A stretch of DNA of 64,000 nucleotides from Pinus tabuliformis (GCA_031772625.1 CM062810.1:704232358-704296357); one strand, 5' to 3'; counted from the stretch's first letter, positions 34,880-47,072 are shown. A program made the numbers and translations. The notes: generated by a model not told the origin, from the sequence alone.

Positions 34880-35273
34880 ATTGGAATCATAGAAGGTCCT
34901 TCAGAAGAATCTTGAATTCTTGAAGGAGATACGACAAGATGATGGGAAAGAATAAGATAAATCGAAGGAGGGATTCATAAAATTGTGACAGTGATATATC
35001 AGATGTAGTAATAGTTACAAATGTCAGCAAATATTCATGTTTCGGAGCACCTTGCTTTCTATTGATCAAGAATGAAAAAGATGGTAACAAATAATTATCA
35101 GGTATGGGTTTTTGTTCTAACTGTGGTCCATTTCCTTTTCTATGCAATAATGATAGTGATGTTGACAATGAAACAACTGAACTTTCACTCATGGGTAAAA
35201 TTGAAATTAAGTGCTCTAAAACAGATTCAAAAGTGTTGGCCCTAGAAGAAAAGATCAACGTAAGTCACTAACA
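34880..35273 (+). other. Copia primer site and leader
   Basis: The primer site is ATTGGAATCATAGAAGG at 34880, a decayed form of the iMet site. The leader of about 390 bp precedes the gag ATG at 35274. Confidence 0.6.
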
Positions 35274-36390
35274 ATGGAAAATGAAGGCATACCAATGCTA
35301 AGTAATGATAATTATCTCCAATGGAAAGAAAAGATGAAGTCTAATCTAATGAATCATGATGTTTGGTATTTAGTATGCAATGGTTAGACCAAAGTTCCTC
35401 CATCAGACGAGGAAGTGAAAGAGAATAGTAAGGCAATAAGTGACATCATTAATAGCATACCTGATTCAACATTAAATAGGGTTATGCATTATGAAACTGC
35501 AAAGAAAGTGTGGGATAAGCTACACACAATCCATGAAGAAAACCCAAAGGAAGGTTACTCATTAGAAGAACTACTAGGTAATCTTATCGCTAACAATGTG
35601 TCAAAAATGAAGATGATAACAAAACAACCTTTGTTATGTCAGTTGTTGATTCAGAAGAAGACATGTTGGAAGAGATTTTTGATCTTAGAACAAAACTTGA
35701 TATTGCTTTGAAAAAGATTATTAATCTTAAAGATAAGTTGTAGGAATATGATAACGAGGATCATATTAAATCAGTAAATGTTGTTGTGGAATCTAAACAA
35801 TATTGTGAAGATCTTGAAGCTGAGACCATCTCTATAAGAGCATATCTTGAAAAATCTGATAAGAGGAATGAAGAACTACTTCAAGCATTTGAAGAAAAAA
35901 AAATGGGTTGGAAGAAGTGATTCTCAAATTAAAGGAGCAAGTGGAAGAAGGTAGAAGGGTTGAAGAAGGTATGAAGAAGTAGTATCTAGAAAAGGAAAAG
36001 CAATATCACAGAATGGAGGTTGAGGTAAAATTTCTTAAAGGTAAATTAAAAGAAAAGGATAAACATTTGAGATTTCAAGATAGTACAAAGATTTTGGATA
36101 ATATTCTTAGTAGTCAAAGGTCTCCCTCCATCAAATATGGTCTTGGTTTTCATGAAACTGTTGAAGGAGAATCTAGTTCACAAGCTGATGCAAGGAATTT
36201 AAAGGGTAACAATATGCTCAACAAAGAGATAAGAAGTCAACTTGATGAACAACCAAGGGAAATGAATCTTCAAAGAAAATAATTTACTCCTAACTATAGA
36301 AATGATAATCGATTCTCTCCTTTGAGTAATAATGTTAAATGTTTTATATGTCATAATTATGGACACATTGCAGCTAATTGCAGAAGTATA
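35274..36390 (+). pseudogene. Copia gag
   Basis: Starts ATG 35274 (MENEGIPMLSNDNYLQWKEK), typical of copia gag N-termini with the YxxWK motif. It has a stop at 35386, then the UBN2-like core ALNRVMHYETAKKVWDKLH-type segment (35410-35540; actual residues STLNRVMHYETAKKVWDKLH), a coiled-coil region (35700-36080) and zinc knuckle CFICHNYGHIAANC (about 36338-36379). Several stops and shifts. Confidence 0.78.
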
Positions 36391-37140
36391 CTATTTTAAT
36401 CACAAGCAAATAACTGCTTCACAAAAAGATCACCAGCTTCCAAGTACTTAGGCTTCCTTAAGGGATATTGTTTTTCTTGCAATATATTTGGTCACAAAGC
36501 CATTGATTACAATAGAAGTAATATGAAACAAAAATATTATGATTCCTCTCCTCATATAAGATTTTATGATTGTAACAAGTTTGGGCATGTAGTAAAATAA
36601 TGCAGGAACAAATATATGGATCACCTCAAACAACATGGAAAGCACCCAAATAAGAATATTGATGTCAGAAGACCTGAAAAACATGTATCCACCAACATTT
36701 CTCATAATGATCAGAAAGATGAAGAATATATAAGGTGTGGTCTTACTCTCTGCTCATTTTAAGAAGAAGATGAAATGGTACATAGATAGTGAATGCTCTT
36801 ATCATATGGCTAGAGATAAGAGTAATATGGGGTCTCTCAAGAAAAACCAATATGGGAAGGTTATTCTTGGAAATAATGCTCCAGCAAAAGTTCTGGTAAA
36901 GGGTAGATCCAAAATTAATAAACATAAAGGATCAACTGATACTTTAGTAGTTCAAGGGTTGAAGCAGAATATTCTAAGTGTAGGTCAAATGGAAAACAAA
37001 GGAAATGTAATTGTGTTTACATCAAACAAATGCAAAGTTATATATGAAGAATTTGGATAGGTCATAGCAAGAGGATATAGAAACCCAAACAAATTATATG
37101 TGCTTAAAGAACTAAATTCTCACAGATATGAGGAGGCTTC
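36391..37140 (+). pseudogene. Copia extra zinc knuckles, protease and pre-integrase segment
   Basis: Two further decayed knuckles follow: CFSCNIFGHKAIDY (about 36467-36508, last Cys to Tyr) and FYDCNKFGHVVK (about 36561-36596). The 107-codon frame 36737-37060 begins near the protease site WYIDSECSYHM; the family consensus has D-S/T-G, so the catalytic glycine is Glu and the enzyme is dead. NILSVGQ and then RGYRNPNKLYVLKELNSH (37070-37125) are the end of protease and the start of the GAG-pre-integrase domain. Beyond that the family resemblance stops. Confidence 0.78.
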
Positions 37141-39457
37141 ATAATCAGAGTAAGAGAAGATGGTGCCCATTGCAATCCATTATTCTTAAAAAAATACTTC
37201 TAATAGTGACTGCAGAAGTGATGTGAGGTACATGACCTCATGAGAACATAAGATGTTTATCAACTCCTTAGGATCAGTGATGTGTAATCTCAGGGGTAGT
37301 AATACATATGATGTCTAGAAAATGACTCCCATGGTTGTTTTGATATTCATATTTCTTACATTACTAACAGTGTATCCGATGTAGTAACAGTGAATAGGTA
37401 CATACAATAAAGGCTCAGAGGGAGATGTGGATATGAAATTTCAGCATTTTACTTTTTGTATGCAGATATTATGAAGGATAGTCGCATATATATGTGAGTT
37501 CCAATAAAGACAATCATGTATGTTTTCCTATGGTGAAGAAACAATAGGACAGATTGAGGGAAAGGCTATGATATGCTCCAGACAGTTATCATTTGGATTT
37601 CTTGTTATGATGTTGATGGTTACAGTCTATGGATGATACTTAGAAGTGATATTGGCTAATGATGGTTTATGAATTGTTGCAATATGTAATTGATGACATC
37701 GATTTAATGATTGATGAAGTTGCTTTGATGAACTTACTTATGGATGAGTTGATGTGATCAAACCTGATAATAGGTTCAGGGAGAGTATTTTATATGCTTC
37801 TAGTATTGTATTGTAGGCATTATGATTGCTTGAGAATTTCTTGTTACATAGCCATGCTTATATTAATGATGCTCATGTTGCTGAAGTTTTTGAATGATGC
37901 ATCATGCTATGCTACAGTCATGGGTTTCCTATGATGAAATCATGGATGATACTTATATATTTCTTGAGCCACATAGTTGTTATGATGCTACTGATCAGAT
38001 TTATGATGATGGAAGATTCTTTTGATGATGCATATGGTACATATGTTATGTTGCTTACATGAGTTCAAGGAGATAAATAGAGCTTGAGTATACAACCTCA
38101 TTATTTGATGATGATAAGTGTCACTCATTACTTTTATGCTATTGTCATTATGCCTTCAAATATGCATAAGTTGCATATGGTGTAGTTATGGATGATGATT
38201 CCTATAGTTCTTGGCTCTCACATGTACATGATATGCTACACATAGTATATTGTTTGAGGATTGTTTCTCTTGATGGTATCAAGGAGATGGGTTACTAACA
38301 AAGTTTGATAAATGATGGTGAGCTCATGGTTTGCTATTGATGACTTTTCTCATTGATGAGAATGTAGATACGTACTTCTATCTATATGTCATGGGACATT
38401 ATTGATGGGTGAATTATAGATAAGGATGTTATGGATGACTACTTAAGTTGCATGTTGATGAAGGAATGTTGGTGTGATAGCTCTCATTTCATGAAAAATA
38501 TGGGCTAAGAGAATGATGTTATTGAAGGTTTCATGAAGACATCTGCTAAATGGTAATTGGAGACCTAACATACTTAGTCACATATTGATGATGCTAAGGA
38601 ATGCTGCTACTTTTCCCTATCTTACTTTATGATGATATTTTTGGTTCTCACATACGTTGATTGGTGCATGAAAAAATATGTGTCTATGATTTGATGAACA
38701 TGGATTGAGGCTCTTCCTACTAAGGGAAAGAGTAAGTTGACCTTGATGAGTTCAAGAGGATGAGCTAATAACAGATCGCTATGGAAAATATTATGCTACA
38801 TACTTGGTCACATATTGATGATATTAAAGCTACATTGTCTTATATTACAAATTGATGATGAAAATGTGCATGTTGTTGTTCATGTTGCTACTGTTAGATG
38901 TTTATGGTACATATCCTATATGGTGTATGATAGTTGTTGATGACTATCATGGTCTTATTGAGGTCTTTTGTTTTTGCCTCTTGATGTAAAGGTCATGTCA
39001 AGACCTATGTTATAAATCATTGTAAAATTCAATCATGTATGGACTACTGTGGTCAAGTCATGTAATTTATAACCCCACTGTGTTGGGTGATTAATGTACG
39101 CATGAGTTATAATTGATGATAGGAAAGGTCATGCCTGGTTGAGTCATAGAGTCATGTACTTCTTTGTACATCTTCAGAAAATTCAACGTATTGTTATGAG
39201 GAGAATGGTCAGTATTTAGTGCTCATACTCAGAAGATCAGATCTACAACACTCATGTCAAAAAAGGGAGAGAAGCCTTCATTGAACATTGGTCAGCCATT
39301 TTCCCTTGATTTCAAAGGGGGAGAGAATCTTGGTATTTGAAGAATGCTTGGTGACTTGGGAGAGAAACTTGGTACATCTAAAGATGTGTATATAGGTATC
39401 TACAAGTGGTGGTGAACAAACACCAAAGTGGTTGCCATCAAGTCCAAAGGGGGAGAT
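37141..39457 (+). other. Non-coding TGATGA-rich segment of the copia element, with polypurine tract
   Basis: 2.3 kb where integrase, RT and RNase H should be. The sequence is rich in TGATGA/GATGAT and short diverged repeats (CTTAGTCACATATTGATGAT near 38573 and CTTGGTCACATATTGATGAT near 38797). No copia DDE, YVDD or RNase H motif in any frame that I could find. The tract AAAGGGGGAGAT at 39447-39457 ends at the 3' LTR. Confidence 0.6.
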
Positions 39458-41741
39458 TGTTGGCATTATGGCAAATATGTTGTCCTTGATGGAAACCTAC
39501 TTACTAAGGATTACAACATGATGGTAGCAGGATGAGTATTCACGCAAGTACATATGTGACAGAAAGATTGACAAAGGAATATCAAGTTATAGACAAAGGA
39601 CTGATGACAATCTACTTAATAAAGATGCCAACATGATGGTAGAAGGATGAGTATTCAGGCCAATACAGATGTGACAGAAAAGGAACATCGGTTTAGAGAT
39701 AGAGGAATGATAAAGATGAAGTTTGAATATGTATACGCAGGTTTTGTGAAGAAAATCTACGTACATACACAGGTTTTGTAAAACAAAGCCCCATATACGC
39801 GAGTTTTGTAAAGAAAAGTCGTGTATACATAGGTTTTGTGAAGAGAAGTCACGTACAATTTCCGCACCATGGTATTCTAAATACTAGGTATCTTTATCAT
39901 GGTATTGACCCATAGTAATGAGCGTGACAATAGATATTTTATCTTCTCTAAGAATATCATCAATATTACTAAGGATTTGACCCATGGTATTAGATAAGGC
40001 CTAAGATATATAAGGATATTAAGATCAAAGTGTTTGTGTGTGGAAGTGATGAATATTTTATAGTTAGATTTGAAGCAAGTATGCATGTAATGGGCTATTA
40101 ATGAATTGTTTGATCTGAAACTAAGTATGCACCTGGGAATTTGATGATGGATCAGATCCAATAGATCTGAAATGACTATATTGATAATGGATTAATTTGA
40201 TCTGTAATATTTATGTCTGATGCATGTTTTATTATGTATGCTGAGAGATGGGTTTGTTCTAAAGGTCTGATGTACAATGAAGCTATAAGTCAATAGTTGC
40301 AAATTTGTACGCAGATTTGAACACTGAAAGGCATGTGCATACGCAGGTTTAATGTTGGTAAGTCACATGTAGATTCTACACTTTGGACAAATCTATACAC
40401 GGGTTTGATTCCTGAAGAGCGTGTATACATGTGGAAAGCAAGTATATAAGCTATGGTTTTGTTGAATAAGATGTTTGATCAGTCTAATCAGTCTTGCTAT
40501 GTTTCTGTTGTCTGTCAATGAAATCTTACTTGATGATATGGGTTTAACAATGATGATTGAAGTTGAATTGATTGATTGAAGAGTGATGATGCTGCTAGTT
40601 GTATGTGATTGAAGATATGTGATGGTTCTGTGATTATTTTAGAGTAATTCAGTGGTTTAGGGTGTAACTTAGTGTTTTTTTCAGAATGACAATGATTCAG
40701 TTTTAAGGTTCAATGTTTTGAGATATGTACACAAGTATGCTTCAAGGAAGTCGCATATACACACAGATTTGGTAAAGTAAAGTAGCATATATATTCTGAC
40801 ATTTTATTGATCATGATTTTCAGTTGGTTCAGTGAGTTGATGCAATGTTTGGGTTCAATATTGGTATTCTGGTTACAGTGATCTAATTTCTTTGATTGTT
40901 TGAGAATAAGTTGATTGATTTGGGTTTCGGTTGGTAAAGTGACTGGCTGATTCAGTTGGTTCGATGATTGAGTGATTTGTTGCAGTGATTAGTTTTAGTT
41001 TTGATATTTGGTATTGGTCTTAAATGATGGTAGTGGGAGCAGTCTAAAAATTTGATGAAAAGTATCCTACAAGTTGTGATGTTTTGTATCAAGTAGATCC
41101 AGTTTGAAAATTTATGAAACGCGGTCCACGGTGGTGCTGAGGTTTGGAGCTTTCAGTAAGGGAGTCGAAGATTCCTTCCAGTGGTAGATGTTAAATCAGA
41201 GGAGGGGGTAGGAGTTCCATTCTTGTGGGTGTCAGTAAACTAGATCAGGGTGTTGGAGCTCTCTTTAGTGGGTTCTGGAGAATGAGAGAAGGTTGTAGCC
41301 TTCTGCAGGTGGGCACATGTGTGCTAGTATGAGTCTACAGCAGTACAAGATTGTAAGAAGTTTTTCTTTATAATAAAATATAAAGACAAAGACGGCAACG
41401 ATGGTTTTTTCTCACATTAGGTTTCCACCTAAAAGTCCTGGTGTTCATGTGTGTTGATGTATTTCTTATGTGTGATGGTTTATTTTTTTCTTACTGCACA
41501 TAGTTACTATTTAATTAATTTCTAAAGAAGTATTGATCCACTGGTTCAATTTAAACAGATGATGAATTAACTGAAACGTTAAGTTAATTGGATATATGCT
41601 AATTGTTTGCATAACAATTGCGTACATACACATGCTTACCTCATTATAGTCGCATACAAAAATGTGAATAAGAAATTGAAAGATTTTAGTGAGTTTTAAA
41701 ATGTTGATCCCCCCCCCATCCTCTCAGTATTTTTCCCAACA
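39458..41741 (+). repeat. Copia 3' LTR
   Basis: 2,284 bp, TGTTGGCATT...CCCAACA. Carries the same 116-bp direct repeat (39487-39720) and 30-bp array (39728-39865) as the 5' LTR, so both predate this insertion. Many substitutions from the 5' copy. Confidence 0.88.
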
Positions 41742-41977
41742 ATTTAGACTACCAACACATTCATTACATATTTATGTGGGTTTGGTCGTAATAATATTTT
41801 AATTGTTAATACCTTTTTACAAAGTATTTTCGTTAAATTCCTTCCTAGGGTTTTAACCCTACATAAATATTTATGTATATAGGTACTTGTACCATTTCCA
41901 CCCATTATTCCTTGATTTTGGCATAGGGTTTTTCTAGGGTTATAACCCTAACCAACTTTCATTTGATTTTTTCATAG

Positions 41978-41994
41978 AGATTCTATGTTATTTT
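41978..41994. other. 17-bp target-site duplication (left) of the retro-insertion
   Basis: AGATTCTATGTTATTTT here is repeated at 43334-43350. A duplication of this length beside a poly-T/A tract is the signature of LINE-type target-primed reverse transcription. Confidence 0.85.
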
Positions 41995-43333
41995 TTTTTT
42001 TCTCGGTAAAATCTAATTCTATTAAAAACGTAAAAATATGTACATAGAGGTTACAATTCGAGAGGAGGCCTCAGCCAATCCTCAGCTGTAAAAGCATGGA
42101 TTTTGCAATAGATCCTTTCAGTCAAAAATACATAGAGGTCCTGCAGACAGGATGTAGCATGCTTATGGATTTCTAGACCTACATTAACAACCCGAAGCAA
42201 AAATTCTCCGATATTGACAAAATTAAAAGACAGAGTGAACCAGACATCAACTTTTGACTTCCTATCCAGAGCTGTAAGAGCAAAAAGACAAAAAATAAGA
42301 GCAGGATGGCCACCCGGCCAGAAATTACTGAGCAGAACCAGCATGATTCGGGGACGGTGGCGCTTCCTCCCTTTCCGGACTGGGGGATGGTACCCAGGTG
42401 ACATAGCCTTCTTCATCCAGGACTGGCTCACCGTTGGGATGGGTGACCAGGTGCCGGAATCTAGAGTGTCTGCGAGAGGGACCACAAGGAGGAGCATTAA
42501 CCTGAGCTGGAGTTGGGTTCGGACTCTGATGCTGAGCGCCTTCCTGAACTGGATTCATATGCCGAGTTTGTTCAGGAGCATCATGCTGACGGTCAGGAAC
42601 ATCGTGCTGATGGTCCGTGCGATAAATCCGCCCGGATAAGTCCCCAAGCAGTATGCCTTCATCATGAGAAGGTTCATTCTCAAAGGGAGCAGAGCTGGAG
42701 GGACTGCCTTCTACTTCAACAACCGAAATAGTGAAATTGACAGTAATAATAGGCTTGTTGACCTCACTCTGAAAAGAAAAGCTAGAAGCCTGAAACGAGC
42801 TATTCGGACGAGCCCTCTCAGATTCAGGCGACAGAGGAGGTGGCGGAATTGAACAAATAGGATTGACAACCGGGGGTGCAGGATGAGCACGACCCCCCCT
42901 GTTACCATAGTTGCTACCTCGCCGAGGAACGCCACGCCTTCGCATTTTGCAAGCGGGCGCAGAAAACGACTGTAGGCAAATGAGGTGCCAATAAACCAGA
43001 ACAGAGGGAGCTCTGTGAACCTTCCGACGTCTCCCGTTCCAAACACAAATGACTATGCTCCAAGGCAGACCCGGCATGGTATTAAAGATCGCTGGACCAT
43101 AAATGCTGTGACTCGGTTGCAGTACCCAGAGCCCATGCGCCATCCTGGTTGCCATGCTTGGGTTTAACTCTAACAAATTTCGAGAGAGCACCATACTAAA
43201 TGCTACCACCTTGAGCCTATAAAACATAACTGCCTCCTGTACCAAGCAGTACGCCCTGCTGCCAGCGATGAAGCCAGCTGTCGGTTCAGTTCGGCAGGTC
43301 ATTGTAACCTGGAGGAAGCACCCGCATCCGGGT
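41995..43333 (-). mobile_element. LINE-mobilised retro-insertion, about 1.34 kb, with poly-A tail
   Basis: Minus-strand retro-insertion: GC-rich 5' end (CCCGGATGCGGGTGC near 43333), a 325-codon ORF, a 3' UTR of about 325 bp ending ...AGATTTTACCGAG plus poly-A (41995-42000 region), and a 17-bp target duplication. No RT in the insert. It could be a short non-autonomous LINE derivative, an ORF1-like LINE fragment, or a processed copy of a host mRNA. Its GC content is clearly above that of its neighbours. Confidence 0.8.
42325..43302 (-). CDS. Uncharacterised 325-aa ORF in the retro-insertion
   Basis: An open frame without stops from ATG 43302 to 42325. Residues 1-115 are W/C-rich and mixed (AHGLWVLQPSHSIYG, LPWSIVICVWNGRRRK). 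An R/G-rich patch follows (MRRRGVPRRGSNYGNRGGR, about 119-137), then a long low-complexity, disordered P/S/E region (VNPICSIPPPPLSPESERAR) and a C-terminus with HSRFRHLVTHPNGEPVLDEE (about 280-300). No zinc knuckle, RT, endonuclease or known catalytic motif. The R/G patch suggests nucleic-acid binding (inference). A shorter start at the internal Met (residue about 119) is possible. Function unknown; it may be a LINE ORF1-type protein or a chance frame favoured by GC-rich DNA. Confidence 0.4.
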   Translation of the reverse strand: MTCRTEPTAGFIAGSRAYCLVQEAVMFYRLKVVAFSMVLSRNLLELNPSMATRMAHGLWVLQPSHSIYGPAIFNTMPGLPWSIVICVWNGRRRKVHRAPSVLVYWHLICLQSFSAPACKMRRRGVPRRGSNYGNRGGRAHPAPPVVNPICSIPPPPLSPESERARPNSSFQASSFSFQSEVNKPIITVNFTISVVEVEGSPSSSAPFENEPSHDEGILLGDLSGRIYRTDHQHDVPDRQHDAPEQTRHMNPVQEGAQHQSPNPTPAQVNAPPCGPSRRHSRFRHLVTHPNGEPVLDEEGYVTWVPSPSPEREEAPPSPNHAGSAQ

Positions 43334-44520
43334 AGATTCTATGTTATTTTATTTTAACTAGAATTCTAAATTTAGAATCCTACTCATAAAAATTTATTTG
43401 AAATTTCAAGGATATGGTAGAGAGTTCTATTTATGGAGATCTCTCTCATGTAAATATCCTTTACTACTCTTTATTTATTTCGTCGTTATATTTTAAATAA
43501 ATATTAATAAAATATGTGATTTTGATGCACAATTGTAGGTAATTACACCCTTAAGTTAATTTTGAAAGTTTTTCCTTCGAGGGTATAATTCAGAGCCTTC
43601 CTACCGCCCATGGAGAATTCGACTTCTTCTTTTGAGGTCAGATGATTCTTAAGCACCTTAATTATTTCTTTGCACGTCTACGCCTTTCTTGTCGAACTTG
43701 GAAAACCAGGGTTCTTGAATTTCCCAAGAATTTTATTATACGAGGAGAACTTCTTTCTTGTACTGGTGCATTTCATTTATTTTCCATTTCTTCTTTGTTT
43801 TTTCTTTTTTCTTTTTCCTTATGGATTGTTAATCAATATTATGTTTTTATTAACATGACCAAGTTTTCGTAATTAAAAAAACCTAACCCTATATGGGTTC
43901 TTATGTAGTTTAGACTACCAACACATTCATTACATGTTTAGGTGGGTTTGGTCATAACAATATTTTAATTGTCAATACCTTTTTACATAGTATTTTCGTT
44001 AAATTCCTACCTAGTGTTTTAACCCTACACAAATATTTATGTATATAGATACTTGCATCATTTCCACCCATTATTCCTTGATTCTAGCATAGGGTTTTTA
44101 TAGGGTTATAACCTTAACCAACTTTCAATTGATTTTTTCATAGAGATTCTACATTGAGAGCCCTACTCATAAAAAAATATTTGAAATTACAAGGTTATGG
44201 TAGAGCGTTCTATTTATGGAAATCTCTCTCATGTAAATATCCTTCAGTACTCTTTCTTTACTTCATCGTTATATTTTAACTCACTTATACTTTAATAAAT
44301 ATTAATGAAATATGTGTTTTTGATGCACATTCGTAGGTAATTACACCCTTACATTAATTTTGAAAGTTTTCCCTTTGAGGGTATACTTCAGAGCCTTCCT
44401 ACCACCCATGGAGAATTCAACTTCTTCTTTCAAGGTCAAATGATTCTGAAGCACCTTAATTATTTCTCTGCATGTGTGTGACTTTCTTGTCGACGTTGGA
44501 AAACCAAGGTTCTCAAATTT

Positions 44521-45664
44521 TTTGTAATTTAATTATTAAGTTAAATTTTTGGAGATTACTTTCTAAACATAAATTTGTAAGTTGTAAGATTTCATGCGTA
44601 ATATATAACTATTTATAAAAGGGTTCAATAACTCAAAGACATTAATATTGTATTTATTTGTTTTAATGAATACCAAGGTTTTCTTTTGCCACTTAATATG
44701 ACTTTTAGTAGTTTATATTATCATTGTTCATAATTATTCTCTATTATTCTTTCTCAATTATATTCAATGTAATTTGTTTCATTAATTATTATACTTCAAT
44801 GCTTATGTTTTATGTGTAGAGAAACTACTATTTTTGCACATAAGATATGCATTTAATATTCTTGATATTTTTTTGGGTCTTATTTTTGACCTAATAGGGT
44901 AAAACTAATCGACCAAGATAACTCTATATCTTGGGGAGTGCATTTAGAGACTATTTTAACTTATTTTTCATTTTCTTTTTGTATATTGTCTTAATTTTTT
45001 TATAGTCCTTTCCTTATGTCCTAGTTAATATTTACAAAATTTAACTTAGACAATGGTCTTATCCTAATCTCCTTAATTAGATATTGTGTCCTCAACGTTC
45101 AAAGTTTTATCTATGTCAATATATGTATATACTACTATTACTACAAGTCCTTTCGACCTCAAATTGATTCTATGTTTTCTGTAAAAAAGTAACTTTTCTA
45201 CTTCGTGTATTTTACTTCAAAATTCTATATTGATATTTATATTATGATATCACCCAACATATTGATAAAAGACAATCAATAAAAGAAAACTAATATTTTC
45301 TAACTACTAGCTTTTTTCTTTAGACTTGGATTATGTTTAGCATACTTGATTCATAGATACTAGAATATGCTTACTTGTGAAATTCAAGTATATTTACATA
45401 TCCCAAACAGTAATCTAAAAAATTGAAAAATATCTTCTTTCTCTACAAAATCTTTTCATTGTTCTAAATGCAAGAGAAAATCCAAAAAAAATTACAATTT
45501 TTATTTTATTGTCTTTAGCATTCTATTTTCAAGTCTTGTGCTTACATAACAAATAAAAATGTATTATAAAAAATATTTCCTAGAAAATTAAGAGAGTTTA
45601 GAAATAGTGACTTGAAATTAACAATCTAGAAATTAAAAATAGAGCTAAACTGTTCCTTCGAGCC
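44521..45664. other. AT-rich DNA, inferred to be gypsy-2 5' LTR
   Basis: No gene, no recognisable motif. Lies between the duplicated block and the LTR start repeat, hence the inference. Confidence 0.4.
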
Positions 45665-46147
45665 TTGACACCTTTGCCAAAAAAGGTCCCCTCGATAACG
45701 CAGGCTTGCAAGTCCTCTTTTTGTAGCTATTTTGTCACCTTTTTCTTCTCATCAGTTTACCACTACATGACTATCAACTAGCAAAAGAAAAAATAGAATA
45801 CCCCTTAGGAAAACAATTGGTAGTTGGTAACTAATCTGCCTCATCCAACATGTGTTGGGTAGTTACTATCAATAATTTATGCTATCATTAATAATATAAT
45901 CATTTAGATTAGATGCATATGTCTTAATTAATATGGGTAATCAATATCCAACATTAACTTGCAGCCATATATCTGTAAACCAGGTGTGACTTTAGCATTA
46001 ATTTCCATATTTCTTTATTTTATTAATAGCATAATAAATACAAATTTATATTTAACATTTAACAATAACACAACACTAATAAACTAGTTCCAAAAACGAA
46101 AATTATTCATATACAAATTTATAGCATAAACTCCAAGGGATATCACA
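45665..46147 (-). repeat. Start of the gypsy-2 5' LTR
   Basis: Homologous in the same orientation to 18290-18671. The minus strand starts TGTGATATCCC. If this is the 5' LTR start and 31037 the 5' LTR end, the LTR net of insertions is about 4.6 kb, large but explained in part by its internal tandem duplication. Confidence 0.6.
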
Positions 46148-46527
46148 TTTTATACACTTAAGGAAACATGTTAGCCTTGCTACCAATTCAGTTTCAACTA
46201 CTACTTTTCTTGATAGGTTTAGACTTGGTTACTTAAAAAATAATATTTTAACTATTGAACTAATAATTTTAACAAAAATCTTATGCCTATGCTATCTATT
46301 TCTGAGGTGGTAGGCCAATAGGTTTGGGTTTCTTAAATCTGCTTGATGTAATGCAAACCCGTATCTAATTTACAAAAAAATAAGAAACTTTTCTATCTTT
46401 GTCTTTATCAATTTTATTTTATTTGATATTTATTGATTTTAATTACAATTTATTTAATTTAAATTACGTGGATATACATGTCTCTTTTGGAATATGGAAT
46501 TCTTATTTCATTATTAATAATTGTTGG
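46148..46527. other. Spacer, nothing recognised
   Basis: AT-rich; no ORF or repeat that I can support. Confidence 0.5.
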
Positions 46528-46820
46528 TGTGAAAATTCCACAAACTAGAATCCTATTGGAGGAACTAGTATTATTTCTTCTAACTAATAAATTAATTATT
46601 TAGTTTATTGCTACAAAAATATCGAAATAAACATATTGTAACCTTCACAAATAAAACTGCAGAAAATAAATAGAGTTGGAACTAAAAAAGTACTAGCACA
46701 CCCACATAAAAATTAACACGGTTATTTTTTGACAAAAGTCCCCGAAAAACCCAATGCGGGAAAACTAGTGCAACCAATGAGGGTTTTAATTTATTATGCA
46801 ACAACGAAACCTGAGTACAA
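46528..46820 (-). repeat. Truncated 3' LTR of the gag-only copia remnant
   Basis: Parallel to 48436-48735 (AAAATTCCACAAACT, TAAATTAATTATT, GACAAAAGTCC, GTGCGGGAAAA shared). Beyond 46820 the similarity ends. Confidence 0.75.
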
Positions 46821-47072
46821 TCTGTGGATGCACTATTGCTGACTCTACTACTAATCCACCTGTTATGCTGTCAACACTACACTGTTCTCCTCAACATCTG
46901 ACTGTTAATAGTTTGCAACTGTCACTCTGGTTCTAATTGTGTCAACTTTCGCTGATCAACCTTGCTACTTAATATTGTGGGCCCTTGTAGGTAGGTAATG
47001 ATCCATTAGGAGGACACCTCAAGGACCCTGGCCAATCTTTGTAGCTCTCTAGAGCTACAACTCCAAACCACC

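Larger units (their letters stand above)
32570..41741 (+). mobile_element. Ty1/copia element with gag and protease but no visible RT
   Basis: A 9.17-kb plus-strand element: LTRs 32570-34879 and 39458-41741 (TGTTGG...CCAACA), decayed primer site ATTGGAATCATAGAAGG at 34880, polypurine tract AAAGGGGGAGA before the 3' LTR, and a perfect ATTTA target duplication. gag and protease are recognisable, but integrase, RT and RNase H are not seen in the remaining 2.3 kb. The long LTRs and tract spelling recall the SIRE-type copia lineage (inference). Confidence 0.88.
41747..44520 (-). repeat. Tandemly duplicated block of the gypsy-2 5' LTR (about 835-bp unit)
   Basis: TTTAGACTACCAACACATTC starts at about 41746 and again at 43911. 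The sequences then run parallel through AGATTCTA(T/C), GGTAATTACACCCTTA and GAGCCTTCCTACC to about 44520. A third, partial copy is 32375-32569. Copy 1 is interrupted by the retro-insertion 41995-43333; removing it leaves a unit of roughly 835 bp. No genes. Confidence 0.75.

Noticed and set aside
42214..42639. 141-codon plus-strand ORF opposite the retro-inserted ORF
   Set aside because: Antisense to the longer 325-codon frame in GC-rich DNA and facing the poly-A end; a shadow.
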